Shown in pieces: positions 52,778-62,179 of a stretch of DNA of 64,000 nucleotides. Every line of letters begins with the position of its first letter. Position 1 is the first letter of the stretch. Below the pieces are notes generated by a model. That model had not been told where the DNA came from, ran no database searches, and saw only the letters and a list, made by a program, of their open reading frames with translations. Location of the stretch: assembly GCA_963511305.1 (NCBI GenBank), contig CAUPIJ010000003.1, positions 59,937-123,936 on the forward strand, given 5' to 3'. The DNA is from Propionimicrobium sp963511305 (GTDB lineage: Bacteria > Actinomycetota > Actinomycetes > Propionibacteriales > Propionibacteriaceae). The position numbers and the translations under genes were made by a program.

Positions 52778-53218
52778 TTAGTGGTTTTTGTCGGCCTTGG
52801 TGAATGCTTCGGCTACAGCCTCGTAGAGGCAATCGTAGGCTTGCGCTTTTTGCCCTGACAGTTCGCAGTCGTATGTATCGAGCATGTCTTTTAGGTCTTT
52901 GAGGTGGCCTTCATATGTGGGGCCTTCTACCTCGGCGGGAGTATCAAGTAGCTGTTGGCGGGTTGTGAAAAACTCTGCTGTTTTAGCTTCATCGGCTAAC
53001 GAAAACGTGCCTTCCTTATCTATTTGGGGTCGGCCTTGCTCATCTAGTCGGGCGTATTGGCTAACCAGTTCGTACTCATCGGCCCCGAAACGTGTTGTTG
53101 CCTCACGGACAAGGTTTAGCAGTTTGGTTCGTGCCCTAGAAGCGGCGGGTTTTAAGGACATGGTCTCCAGCAGATCAGCAACACCTGCCAGTTGATTGTT
53201 AGGTAGCAAAATTTTCAT
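52778..53218 (-). CDS. Phage protein, DUF1617-like
   Basis: A 146-residue protein starting MKILLPNNQLAGVADLLETM then SLKPAASRARTKLLNLV, which resembles DUF1617 proteins found between tail and lysis genes of Gram-positive siphoviruses. The rest is helical and acidic. Its exact role is unknown. The ATG at 53218 is preferred over a TTG two codons earlier. Confidence 0.65.
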   Translation of the reverse strand: MKILLPNNQLAGVADLLETMSLKPAASRARTKLLNLVREATTRFGADEYELVSQYARLDEQGRPQIDKEGTFSLADEAKTAEFFTTRQQLLDTPAEVEGPTYEGHLKDLKDMLDTYDCELSGQKAQAYDCLYEAVAEAFTKADKNH

Positions 53219-53235
53219 GAACAAACACTTTCTTT

Positions 53236-55896
53236 TTAGGTCAGGTTGGTAGACATTCGGTTGTAGCCGGTGCTGCTGAAATGGCCCCAGGTGATATCAG
53301 AGCCTTTGCGCTCAATGCGGGTAACCCAGCCTTTATTTAAAAGATCCAGCAGTTTATTGACCCTTTTCATCAGGTCATTTAGCCGATCAATAACCCGGCT
53401 CATGTTATAAAAAGAACCATTCGTGACAACCATCAAGTCATAGGTGTGGAAAACAATCTTCGAAAGACCTGTTTGGCCAACCCAGCCCGGATGCGTACCC
53501 CGATCGGTCAAAGACACATCTTGTAGTGAAACGAACCTGTCGTTTGAGGTGTAGAACTTGTGGCCCCGGGTGCGCAGATCCACACCCAGATGGATACCCG
53601 GGGTGCCATAGAATTTACCCTTAGGGTCCAGCGTCAGGCAGCTAGAAAAATTTCCGTCTTGCTGATTTTGGTAGCTCCAGGCCACATAGTCCCCTCCTTG
53701 ACCAAGAGACATACCGATACCCTGCACATCTGGGTTTCCAGCCTTTGAGCCCCTAGTCATCTCACCAATAAAACGGCTGCCATACCAAAACTGCATGCCG
53801 CGCCCAGAAAGACTGCCCTGACGAGTCTGGGCCTCAAACCACTCAATCCGGTTAGGGTCAATACGAATCGACTGATCCCAGCCAGCCAACCCAACCTGAA
53901 TCGCATTAGCCGCCAATTTATCGGCCGAAACGCTACCGGCCCGAATACGGGCAGCATTCAAATATCCGGTCGTGATTTTCGCGGCATCAAGGTTCGCGAT
54001 TTTCGCGTTCGTCACCGCCGCGTCAGCGATCATCGTGGTCTTAATAAACCCATTAGCAATTGTGAGCTTGTCCGAAGTAATACTGCCTGCTGCGATACGC
54101 GCTGCGGCTAGAGTTCCGGTGGTGATTTTGTCAGCCGATAGATAAGCGATTTTTGCGCTGGTCACCGCTAGATCAGCGATCATCGCGGTCTTAATCACCC
54201 CGTCATCGATAGTGGTCTGGCCGCTTAAATGGATGCGGTTACCAGCAATCAGGATGGTTTCAGGTGAAACATTGATCTGGGAAATCACCCCGGCCCGGGT
54301 CACCCGAAGATCAATATCGCCAGCCAGCTGAGTCAGCTGCGAAGACACCCCATCGAGGTTGCTTGTGACGGTGAGCTTATAAGCCTCAAGCTCTTGCGCA
54401 TTCGCAGCCACAGCACTAGTTGCTTCGTCGGCATTGTGTTTTGCCATCGCCGCGTCACTAACAGCGCTATCGACTTTCCCACTGATGGTAGCGGCCTGTT
54501 TAGCAGCAGTTTCAGCCATGCCGACAGCTTGCAACACTTCGGTGCGCATAGCATCCAGGTCGCAGCTAAGACGTGCTTGGTTGAGGTCTGTTGCCACCGC
54601 CACCCAACCCGGCTCCCCCGTGCTGGTTGTGGCGTAGATCCAGATTTCGGTTTTCCCACCGTTATCCCTAAACCAGGTATCACCAAGCCGCGCCAAGGCA
54701 GGCTGAACAGCACCGTAGTGGTTGGTGGTTTTACCCTCAGCAGAAGCAAGCGCAACACCAGCCAACTGCCCAGCCTGGGCAGCCTCTGCACGTGCTGTGT
54801 TGATGGTATGGGTGATGTCGGTGAACTTCGCAGCCGTACTACCCAGCTCAACCGAAATGTACTCACCAACCAACGGGTCGTAGTCGTAGGCAACCACCCT
54901 GGCAGTCAGTGCGATGTTCAAATCGTCGTGACGAACCGTCACACTGTCACCAAGGGCCACGGTTTCTAGATCCCGCAGCCCCTCGTATTCTCGGGTACTG
55001 GCTAAGTCGATAAACGACACCTTGTACGAGCACGCCGGCTGGTCCACGTGACGGCTAGAGAACTCTGCTTTGGCTAATTCTCGGAGTTTGGTGTGAGCCT
55101 GCTCTAGTGGCAGTTCGTCCTCACGGGACTTGTCAGGATCCTTGACCGCTTTGACAGACCCATAGCGAATGACTTTGATACGCGGCGCAACATAATCACC
55201 AATGCGAGGGCTATCGACATACAACTCCGGCAGCAATAACCCGTCGTAACCAACCGGCAGAATCCTGGTGACAACGGTTGTGTAATCCAATGCTGATTCG
55301 TAGCCGGTGAGGTTCTTACGATCCCGAATCACCACACCAGCATCCCGGCCACGCCTGGGTGCGTGGTGGATGTGCCAGTTATCGAAGGCCAGTTCGCCGC
55401 CCCACCGCGAGACAAAAGAGTTTTCTGCCTTGGAGTCTAGGATTGCGGCAGCTAGAGACTGACGCACGATACGAGCCGAAGCACGAGTGCTGGTGTCGGA
55501 ACTAGATGCTGTAAATCCATGCTTGCTATTAGCAGCATCAAGAAGCTGCTTTAGCGCATCAGCAGCCGTCTTATTGACGACATAGGTGTCGGCAACAAGG
55601 TTTGCGGCAAGGTCATAAAACACATGATGTGCGGTGATTTCTAGTAGCCCGTCCAGGTTGGTGGTTACCTCGGTGATGCGGAAACCCTGACGAGACTGTA
55701 TGCCAGGCGCCGGTGTTGCGACGATATTCTCCAACACCAGATACTGCGCGGCAGGGCCTTCTGCCGGATAGTTAAACCTCAGCGTGAAGCCCCCGTTTAG
55801 TTCCTCTGTCGCAACCGGATCAATAATCTCGCGGTCGAGAACAGCCAAACCAGTGGCGGTAAAAGTCTGGGCGACGCGGTTGTGGACGCTAATCAT
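53236..55896 (-). CDS. Phage tail spike / receptor-binding minor structural protein
   Basis: An 886-residue protein. The N-terminal 380 residues are a Prophage_tail/Gp44-like baseplate domain (LDREIIDPVATEELNGGFTL; GYESALDYTTVVTRILPVG). A helical stretch follows, then repeated fibre motifs (DDGVIKTAMIADLAVTSAKI and DKITTGTLAAARIAAGSITS with near copies), and a C-terminal beta region that likely contacts the host. It lies 16 bases after the Dit gene. Confidence 0.85.
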   Translation of the reverse strand: MISVHNRVAQTFTATGLAVLDREIIDPVATEELNGGFTLRFNYPAEGPAAQYLVLENIVATPAPGIQSRQGFRITEVTTNLDGLLEITAHHVFYDLAANLVADTYVVNKTAADALKQLLDAANSKHGFTASSSDTSTRASARIVRQSLAAAILDSKAENSFVSRWGGELAFDNWHIHHAPRRGRDAGVVIRDRKNLTGYESALDYTTVVTRILPVGYDGLLLPELYVDSPRIGDYVAPRIKVIRYGSVKAVKDPDKSREDELPLEQAHTKLRELAKAEFSSRHVDQPACSYKVSFIDLASTREYEGLRDLETVALGDSVTVRHDDLNIALTARVVAYDYDPLVGEYISVELGSTAAKFTDITHTINTARAEAAQAGQLAGVALASAEGKTTNHYGAVQPALARLGDTWFRDNGGKTEIWIYATTSTGEPGWVAVATDLNQARLSCDLDAMRTEVLQAVGMAETAAKQAATISGKVDSAVSDAAMAKHNADEATSAVAANAQELEAYKLTVTSNLDGVSSQLTQLAGDIDLRVTRAGVISQINVSPETILIAGNRIHLSGQTTIDDGVIKTAMIADLAVTSAKIAYLSADKITTGTLAAARIAAGSITSDKLTIANGFIKTTMIADAAVTNAKIANLDAAKITTGYLNAARIRAGSVSADKLAANAIQVGLAGWDQSIRIDPNRIEWFEAQTRQGSLSGRGMQFWYGSRFIGEMTRGSKAGNPDVQGIGMSLGQGGDYVAWSYQNQQDGNFSSCLTLDPKGKFYGTPGIHLGVDLRTRGHKFYTSNDRFVSLQDVSLTDRGTHPGWVGQTGLSKIVFHTYDLMVVTNGSFYNMSRVIDRLNDLMKRVNKLLDLLNKGWVTRIERKGSDITWGHFSSTGYNRMSTNLT

Positions 55897-55911
55897 CACT
55901 AAACCTTTCTG

Positions 55912-56598
55912 CTATAGAGTGCGCCAGTTGGGCTGCACCACAATCTTCGAGACCCCAGCACCGAACTCGATTTGGTTAGCACCAGGTTGCAGTTGTGGGA
56001 AGGCCCCGGTCAGGGCGTCGCTTTGGGCTTTACCAGCCACGTGCCCCACCAACCGGGCACTATCGAGGGTCACCTGTCCAGCTGGGGATGCCACCACATG
56101 CTTGGTGCTGTTGATCGTCAACGCCAACTGCCCGGTACCAAACACAGTGATGACCGGATCAGCAGGCAACAACCCAGGATTCGTGATGGTTCCGGAAGCA
56201 TTGAGCGTGGCCGATTTCAGGCCGGCATCCAAATAGGTAAACGGGGAACATGTCAGCTCGGCCTGGAACATGCCCCAAGAACCCATCTCCCGGGCAAGCG
56301 GCGACACCTCGACGTGCTTCAAATACCTGAAAAAACCAGGCTCGCCACTAAACGAAATCGCCGAAGCCTCCATCAATGCAAGACACGCTTTCCGGTAAGC
56401 CTCCAGGCCACCCTTGACCGCTAGTGGCAGGCTGATTTCGGTGTCGGTCCAGCCAGTAAACCGGGTTAAAGTACCGGCCCTGCCGCTCACCTCGATATCG
56501 TCCACCTGCCTAGTGGCGGCAGGGATTTCGAGGGGTGCAGTGAACCGCAGGCCGAGCTGCCTAGAGGTTGTTTTGTGGTCGAGAACAAACCCAAACAC
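55912..56598 (-). CDS. Distal tail protein (Dit-like)
   Basis: A 228-residue baseplate hub protein of the siphovirus tail. It has the usual Dit order: beta domain with VDDIEVSGRAGTLTRFTGW, then a galectin-like C-terminal half (AGLKSATLNASGTITNPGLL). The start is GTG, seven bases after gggag, and it follows the tape-measure stop directly. It lies between tape measure and spike, as in most siphoviruses. Confidence 0.85.
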   Translation of the reverse strand: MFGFVLDHKTTSRQLGLRFTAPLEIPAATRQVDDIEVSGRAGTLTRFTGWTDTEISLPLAVKGGLEAYRKACLALMEASAISFSGEPGFFRYLKHVEVSPLAREMGSWGMFQAELTCSPFTYLDAGLKSATLNASGTITNPGLLPADPVITVFGTGQLALTINSTKHVVASPAGQVTLDSARLVGHVAGKAQSDALTGAFPQLQPGANQIEFGAGVSKIVVQPNWRTL

Positions 56599-56600
56599 TT

Positions 56601-59279
56601 CTACACTCCCGCCAGTAGGTTGGATCGCCTTGATAGCCGCGACAGTTGCTGATCGATACGGGGTGCGAGCTTGCCCACCAGGGTGCCGTCATTGAGCACC
56701 ACCTGAACATCCAGGCTCCCCAGGATCCGGCGGGCTGTAGCATCCACGACCCCCTCAATGTCAACCGGTGAAGGCGGTTTTTGTGTTGAGGCGGTGGCAG
56801 GCTCTTGTGCAGCGGCCGGAGTCAGGTCAACGCTGGGCATACTCAGGTCGGCATCTTCAATTCTGACTGGCACGTTCACGCCTGCCGTTAGTTCATCCAT
56901 GGCACCCATGGTGTCTTTGGCCATGGCTTTTGCTGCGTCTGCTGCCTTATGGCCCTCACTGGTGATTGCTCCGGCTAGGCCTGCTACGAGCATGTCACCG
57001 ACCCACGCCATTTGTTTGGAGGGGCTGTGGATGCCGAAGAATCCGAGGATCCCATCCCAAATGCTAGATACCCAGCTAGAAACCCTGTCCCACAACCACC
57101 CGGCCAGCGATTGGATGCCCTGCCACAAACCAGAAACCAAGGAGGCACCAGCATTGATCATCTGGCCCACACCACCCAGAACAGCAGAAACAATGCCCGA
57201 AATGATCTGTGGGATGGCGGAGACAATCGTGCCAATAATCTGCGGTAGCGCACCAATAAGTGCTGTTAATAGCTGGATGCCGGCCTGCACTAACTGCGGA
57301 ATCGCACCAATCACGGCAGAGATTACCGCACCAATGATCTGCGGTAAGGCCGCGACAATCGTGGTGATGATCTGAGGCAGCGCACCAATCAGAGCAACAA
57401 ACAGTTGGATACCAGCTTGAATCAGTTGTGGGATCGCACCCAGCACGCCGTTGATGACGGCGGTGATGATCTGTGGCAGGGCTGCCACTATTGCAGTGAT
57501 GATTTCTGGCAGCGCGCTTACGAGGCTGGTGAGTAGTTGTATGCCGGTTTGGATGATCTGTGGGATAGCACCCACAAGGAAATCCACCAGCCCCTGAATA
57601 ATCTGCGGCAAAGCCTCAATCAACACCGGTATCGCCGCGATCAGGCCCTCAGCAAGACCGGTAATCAACTGCAAGGCAGCGTTCAAAATCAGCGGCAGGT
57701 TATCCACTAACCCTTGGATCATCGTGGTCAGCATCTCGACCGCCGCCGGAATCAACTGCGGCAGCGCCTCACCAATACCGGCTACCAGCGTAGTAATGAT
57801 CTGCACCGCAGCCTCAAGCAGACTCGGTAGAGCTTCGATGATCGCCTCCACCAACGCGATAATCAATGTCACCGCCGTCTCCGCCACCTGCGGCAACACC
57901 TTGATAATGCCTTCAAGGAGCGCGGTCAAAATGGACATGCCGGTCTCGACCACCATCGGCAGCTGGTCAGCAATAAACGCGAGAGCTTCCTGTAACACGG
58001 TGCCAAGGGTGTCAATGAGAGCTGGCGCGCCACCGGTCTCGAAAGCACTCGTGAGTTCATCGACCCAACCATTAACCATCGGCAACACCGACCCAGCCAA
58101 CGCCGTCGTGAGCCCACCTGCCAAGACACCCTTCAAATTAGCGACCCCGTCCTGCAAGGTGGCCAATTGTCCAGAGAAGGTTTTGGATTGGGCATCCATC
58201 GCCCCATAAAACCGTCCACCCTCAGCAGTAGCGCTAGCGAACGCATCCGCCACCATATCCGCAGATATAGCGCCTTTAGCCATCTCCTCTTTCAACTCAC
58301 CAATGCTCTTACCTGTCTTACGGCTGATTTCTTCAAGGGGGTTGAAACCGGCGTTAATCATCTGATTGAGATCCTGACCAGTCAGCTTGCCAGTAGAGCT
58401 CATTTGAGCGAACGCGAGCGTGAGCGACTCGAACTTCTGCGCATCGCCTTGAGAAATGTCGCCGAGTTGTTTGAGTCGGATTTGGGATTCTTCAGCGCTC
58501 ATGCCGAACCCCATCAGAGTCTGGGTGCCCTTGGCCAGATCCTCCATCCCAAACGGAGTACGAGCCGCCTCCACCTTCAGGTCATTGACTAGTTTTTGGG
58601 CTTTAGCCTGATCACCAAGCATCGTCGTGAAGGAGGCAGTGTATTGCTCCATCCGGGCGTTATAGTCCAAACCATCCTTCATCGCTGAGCCGAAGCCTTT
58701 AGCGATACCCGCGATGGCGTGCCCGATAGCTTTCACCCCACCAACAACAGCTTCCGCTGCCAGGCTGGCTTTAAGCACGTCACCAAAAATGCGGGTCTTC
58801 GAACTGGTACCGTCCATCTGAGAGCCCAGCTCATCTACAGCATTTTCTAGGTGTCCAGTGTCCTTAGCGGCAGTTTTCGCATCATCACCCGCACCGTCAG
58901 CCTCATCGGCAAACTTGGAAAGAGCAGAATTATTCTCTTTAAGCTCACCCTCAAGACCATTCAATGTGGCTTGAGCGTTATTGAGCTGGATCTGCCAATT
59001 TTTCGTGCGGGAATCATTCTCCCCAAAAGAAGACGCAGCATTCTCCAACGCTGCACGTAGGGTTTCGACCTTGGAGCGTTGTGCCTCAATCTCCTTACCA
59101 AGAACCTGGTTACGAGAAGTCAGGGCTGCGGTGGATTGGTCGTTTTTGTCGAACTGGCTAGCGACCAGCTTCATCTCGGAGCCGAGTACCCGCATCTCAC
59201 GGTTAATATCCGTGATCGCGCGCTTAAACTCCCGCTCACCCTCAAGCCCAATCTTCAAACCAAAACTAGAGTCAGCCAT
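56601..59279 (-). CDS. Tape measure protein
   Basis: An 892-residue protein setting tail length. The N-terminus is coiled coil (FKRAITDINREMRVLGSEMK); the middle is highly repetitive and hydrophobic, with many LPQII.....A..QLI..GIQL-type units (residues about 400-750), and TMP motif KSIGELKEEMAKGAISADMV precedes it. The C-terminus is polar. The ATG follows aaagga. It is in the expected place between chaperones and Dit, with a counter-oriented moron upstream. Confidence 0.92.
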   Translation of the reverse strand: MADSSFGLKIGLEGEREFKRAITDINREMRVLGSEMKLVASQFDKNDQSTAALTSRNQVLGKEIEAQRSKVETLRAALENAASSFGENDSRTKNWQIQLNNAQATLNGLEGELKENNSALSKFADEADGAGDDAKTAAKDTGHLENAVDELGSQMDGTSSKTRIFGDVLKASLAAEAVVGGVKAIGHAIAGIAKGFGSAMKDGLDYNARMEQYTASFTTMLGDQAKAQKLVNDLKVEAARTPFGMEDLAKGTQTLMGFGMSAEESQIRLKQLGDISQGDAQKFESLTLAFAQMSSTGKLTGQDLNQMINAGFNPLEEISRKTGKSIGELKEEMAKGAISADMVADAFASATAEGGRFYGAMDAQSKTFSGQLATLQDGVANLKGVLAGGLTTALAGSVLPMVNGWVDELTSAFETGGAPALIDTLGTVLQEALAFIADQLPMVVETGMSILTALLEGIIKVLPQVAETAVTLIIALVEAIIEALPSLLEAAVQIITTLVAGIGEALPQLIPAAVEMLTTMIQGLVDNLPLILNAALQLITGLAEGLIAAIPVLIEALPQIIQGLVDFLVGAIPQIIQTGIQLLTSLVSALPEIITAIVAALPQIITAVINGVLGAIPQLIQAGIQLFVALIGALPQIITTIVAALPQIIGAVISAVIGAIPQLVQAGIQLLTALIGALPQIIGTIVSAIPQIISGIVSAVLGGVGQMINAGASLVSGLWQGIQSLAGWLWDRVSSWVSSIWDGILGFFGIHSPSKQMAWVGDMLVAGLAGAITSEGHKAADAAKAMAKDTMGAMDELTAGVNVPVRIEDADLSMPSVDLTPAAAQEPATASTQKPPSPVDIEGVVDATARRILGSLDVQVVLNDGTLVGKLAPRIDQQLSRLSRRSNLLAGV

Positions 59280-59335
59280 GTGGGTTCCTTTGTGTCGATG
59301 AGGGGTTAGAATCTGAGATAAGAATGGGAGGAATC

Positions 59336-59536
59336 GTGTGGGCTACTGTTGTGACTAATCGCCGGTGGGTGTGGCCGTTGTTTGCCCTGCTCGCTGTCGC
59401 AGCTATCGTCTTCGCGGTTATGTGGGGTATTGGCATCGTTGGGTCTATTACCGGTTTTGCCAACACCGTGTCCTTGGCGGTATGCGCTATCGGTCTAGCC
59501 TTCTGGCACCTCGCCACTCGACATCCACAGCGGTGA
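59336..59536 (+). CDS. Small membrane protein of the moron
   Basis: A 66-residue protein with two hydrophobic helices (FALLAVAAIVFAVMWGIGIV and TVSLAVCAIGLAFWHLA). I start it at GTG behind ggaggaatc; an ATG at 59324 is possible. It is read against the late genes and its stop overlaps the hydrolase start (GTGA), so the two form a small operon. Confidence 0.6.
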   Translation: MWATVVTNRRWVWPLFALLAVAAIVFAVMWGIGIVGSITGFANTVSLAVCAIGLAFWHLATRHPQR

Positions 59537-60150
59537 GAGACCCGGTCCTGTTTCTTCACGGGCTTGGTGAAACCCCACAAGCCTGGGATCACGTCATCGC
59601 CCAGCTTGATGACATTGAAGCGCTCACGCCCACTGTTTTCGATCAGCCATCAGAAACGCCATGGTCGTTACATGAGCGCACGAACGAACTCGCCGCATCC
59701 CTGAATTATCCAGTCGACGTGGTTGGGCTATCTCTTGGAGCGGTGATAGGTCTTGATCTGGCTATACGGCATCCACACAAGGTTCGCTCCCTGTTTCTCT
59801 CAGCTCCCCAAGCACGCCCGCCTCAGGCCTTGATGCGCATTCAAAGCGTTCTCATGCGAGTCTTGCCTGAGCGTCTCGTGTGCCCACCAGGAGTATCAAA
59901 ACAACAGTTGCTTGATATTCTGCGTCAGGTATCAGCCATTGATTTCGAGCCAGAGCTTGGAAGAATCATGGTTCCAACAACGATTGCGTGCGGCTCGAAA
60001 GACCGCGCGAATCTTCCTGCCGCCCGCACCATCAGCCAACAGATCCCACCAGCCCGCCTCATCGTTGTGCCAAACGCGGGGCATCAATGGCATCAATCAA
60101 TGCCCACAGAATTCGCTCAGGAACTAAAAACCCACCGGGACAACATCTAA
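59533..60150 (+). CDS. Alpha/beta hydrolase of the moron
   Basis: A 205-residue alpha/beta-fold hydrolase. The oxyanion region VLFLHGLGETPQAWDHV, the nucleophile elbow GLSLG (serine near residue 67), an acid in CGSKDRAN and the histidine in NAGHQWHQS make a complete catalytic set. No signal peptide. It is read opposite to the phage late operon between the gpGT and tape-measure genes and is probably expressed in the lysogen. The substrate is unknown. Confidence 0.85.
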   Translation: MRDPVLFLHGLGETPQAWDHVIAQLDDIEALTPTVFDQPSETPWSLHERTNELAASLNYPVDVVGLSLGAVIGLDLAIRHPHKVRSLFLSAPQARPPQALMRIQSVLMRVLPERLVCPPGVSKQQLLDILRQVSAIDFEPELGRIMVPTTIACGSKDRANLPAARTISQQIPPARLIVVPNAGHQWHQSMPTEFAQELKTHRDNI

Positions 60151-60362
60151 ATCCCGGCAGGAATCACGTCGTCGATGAACCATTGACGTAGCGGCTCGGC
60201 TCTGCCAGTTTCTAACCGCCAGCAGTCGACCAGATCCAACAGCTCACCAAACACGGTTAAGCCCACCTCTACCCGTGATAGGTGAAGGTGGGCCATCCCG
60301 ATATAGGTCAGCCGCATGAACACAGCCTGATCGTTGTCGACTACGCGTCCGCTGCTGGTGCT
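60147..60362 (-). CDS. Tail assembly chaperone gpT extension (reached by -1 frameshift)
   Basis: A frame with no start of its own continues gpG after a -1 shift and ends at TAG (60147). It codes for VVDNDQAVFMRLTYIGMAHL, then LHLSRVEVGLTVFGELLDLV and WFIDDVIPAGI, the usual compact gpT region ending in ...DDVIP. It would be made as a gpG-gpT fusion of about 207 residues that loads the tape measure. Its last codons overlap the hydrolase stop on the other strand. Confidence 0.75.
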   Translation of the reverse strand, partial: STSSGRVVDNDQAVFMRLTYIGMAHLHLSRVEVGLTVFGELLDLVDCWRLETGRAEPLRQWFIDDVIPAGI

Positions 60363-60766
60363 TTTGGGGCTGGCTCGGTGAGGATGTCTCGGCGGGTGCC
60401 GCGTTGGAGGGCTTCGGCGATCGCGCCACGATAGTCCGCCAGATCAGCAGGAACGGTAAGTAGTTCAACCTCGTCCTCGCTCAGCTCTGGGCGCTTGTCG
60501 TCTGGATGGCGCAGGTTGTGGATCTGGATGGACTGGTTGGCCAGCATCGTGATCAGCCAAATCACCTCACCGAGTGTCTTGCCCAGGTCGTCGGAGGTTT
60601 CGAGGGCGTCGCCGAGGTGTTCGAGTCCGCCGTAGCGCTCGGCGATGAGGCGGGTGGCGCGGGTGGTGAGCACCAGCTCGAACGCCTCCCCACCAATCAG
60701 GACGGTCGCCGACCTACCAGGGGTCACACCACTGGGGTTCTTAGGAGTTATGGTTTTCTTGCTCAT
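60341..60766 (-). CDS. Tail assembly chaperone gpG
   Basis: A 141-residue protein between the major tail protein and the tape measure, the fixed place of this chaperone. TRATRLIAERYGGLEHLGDA then GEVIWLITMLANQSI is the typical helical core. The C-terminus (LTEPAPKAPAADA) contains the slippery site. It has a gaggaagtg ribosome binding site. gpG alone is made in excess over the gpGT frameshift product. Confidence 0.82.
   Translation of the reverse strand: MSKKTITPKNPSGVTPGRSATVLIGGEAFELVLTTRATRLIAERYGGLEHLGDALETSDDLGKTLGEVIWLITMLANQSIQIHNLRHPDDKRPELSEDEVELLTVPADLADYRGAIAEALQRGTRRDILTEPAPKAPAADA
60362..60368 (-). promoter_or_regulatory. -1 frameshift slippery heptamer
   Basis: The minus-strand sequence CCCAAAA lies in the zero frame of gpG as C CCA AAA, matching X XXY YYZ. 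A -1 slip gives CCC AAA and enters the gpT frame. It is seven codons before the gpG stop. Confidence 0.75.
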
Positions 60767-60781
60767 GGCAGTTCACTTCCT

Positions 60782-61390
60782 CTAGCTGTTGGATGCGGGT
60801 TTCACGGTGGTGGCGGCAGGTTCATAGACTTGCGCATACCAGTTCGTGATCGTCTCAGGCTTGACGCCGATCGCTCCTTCGGTGACTTCGGCCTTCCACG
60901 GATGATGACCCTTACTATCGGGCTTGTTGCGTCGCAGGATCGTGCCCTCAATGCTCGGAGTGGAGAACGTGATGGAGTCGGCTTTGGTGGCCAGGGTTTC
61001 GGTGGGCAGGGCGAACTTGACCCGGTAGAGCCAGAAATACTGATACTTCCCCGTAGAGCGTGCGGCTCGGAAACCGATCGCAACCGGAGCCCCGCCGTCC
61101 TCGGAGGCGGAGATTAGCACCCCGTTGGCATCCAAGGTCGCACCCGTCAGCGCGGCTGCCGCTTCGCCGCCGAGGTCGTCGACGCCGAGGGTGAGGGTGC
61201 CGGATTTGAATTCCTTGACGATCTCGGATGGGCCGTCATCGGCATACAGGATTGCCTCGGCGACCTCGACGGAGAGTTCTGCGCTGATGGCTTTGGCTAA
61301 GGGTTTGGGTTTGGCGTAGGTTTCCTCACCCGTGTCGGGGTTTTCGGTGATGGTTGCGTAGTAGAGCTTGTCTAAACCAATCGTTGCCAT
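60782..61390 (-). CDS. Major tail protein
   Basis: A 202-residue tail-tube protein. ATIGLDKLYYATITENPDTG, the central LTLGVDDLGGEAAAALTGAT and YQYFWLYRVKFALPTETLA are typical of Gram-positive siphovirus tube proteins. It has a gaaagga ribosome binding site and lies 15 bases before gpG. Confidence 0.88.
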   Translation of the reverse strand: MATIGLDKLYYATITENPDTGEETYAKPKPLAKAISAELSVEVAEAILYADDGPSEIVKEFKSGTLTLGVDDLGGEAAAALTGATLDANGVLISASEDGGAPVAIGFRAARSTGKYQYFWLYRVKFALPTETLATKADSITFSTPSIEGTILRRNKPDSKGHHPWKAEVTEGAIGVKPETITNWYAQVYEPAATTVKPASNS

Positions 61391-61403
61391 GGGGATTGTC
61401 CTT

Positions 61404-61745
61404 TCAGAGTGTGTGGTGGGTTGCGACGTCTATCGCGTAGTGATGGAATCCGGTATCTGCCTCGAAAACGACATAAGTACGGGCAGTGATCGTCAGCCCG
61501 GCGTCGAGCAGGGCGCGGGTAATGCGGTTACGCAGGTCGAGATAGTTTCCTGTGGTGAAGAGTGCGAGGCGGACTTCCTCAACCTCAACGCTGGGTTGGT
61601 TATCGGCGAACACGTCCAACACATCCGTCAGTGGGGTTGCTACCAGATACGTCTGCGGCGCGGGCGTGGCCGTGTAGAGGCCGACTTCAAACGGCAAACC
61701 CAGACCGTCGGCGATGTTCGTGAGTTGTTCCAATAATGTGGTCAT
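61404..61745 (-). CDS. Tail terminator/completion protein
   Basis: A 113-residue protein (LEQLTNIADGLGLPFEVGLY, RNRITRALLDAGLTITA) of the DUF806-like tail-terminator type, located directly before the major tail protein gene. The ATG overlaps the gp10-like stop (ATGA). Confidence 0.75.
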   Translation of the reverse strand: MTTLLEQLTNIADGLGLPFEVGLYTATPAPQTYLVATPLTDVLDVFADNQPSVEVEEVRLALFTTGNYLDLRNRITRALLDAGLTITARTYVVFEADTGFHHYAIDVATHHTL

Positions 61746-62179
61746 GGCTCCACCTGCTCAATGCGCGCTGTGAGCGCCGCCTTCATGGCCTCGATTGCAC
61801 CACGCCGTGTTTGTGACCTGGTGGGTGCAAGGAACGGGCGTGCGGGCTGATTAGACCGTCCGTGTTCGAGGACGTTCGCGATCAACGCATTCGCTCTGCC
61901 GTCCCGGCGGTTCTCCGCGAAGCCGACCTTAATGTTGTGATCGCCTCGGCTGTTGACCTTCACCGAGCTCGTACCAAGTGCAGCAAGTAGTTGCCCGGTT
62001 GACCGCGATGCCTGCTTGGTGGCACGTCCGATCACGCCGGTGAGGTTGGCTCGCATACGCGGCTCAACCACCGCGGCTCCCGCCTCAAGCACCTCATCCG
62101 CCGATGTTTCCAGCACGCGGCTGGCAGCATCAAGAGAATCAATGAACGCGTTGGGAAGGCGAATCTGCACTCTAGCCAT
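61742..62179 (-). CDS. HK97 gp10-like head-tail protein
   Basis: A 145-residue protein with the gp10 pattern: LEAGAAVVEPRMRANLTGVIG at the front and HGRSNQPARPFLAPTRSQTR, whose ARPFL is diagnostic. I start it at ATG 62179 behind aaggagac, inside the end of the preceding gene; the longer reading is unlikely. Confidence 0.82.
   Translation of the reverse strand: MARVQIRLPNAFIDSLDAASRVLETSADEVLEAGAAVVEPRMRANLTGVIGRATKQASRSTGQLLAALGTSSVKVNSRGDHNIKVGFAENRRDGRANALIANVLEHGRSNQPARPFLAPTRSQTRRGAIEAMKAALTARIEQVEP

Noticed and set aside
57150..58000. Strongly repetitive DNA in the tape-measure gene as a separate repeat element
   Set aside because: The periodicity follows the protein's hydrophobic repeat, which is normal for tape-measure proteins.
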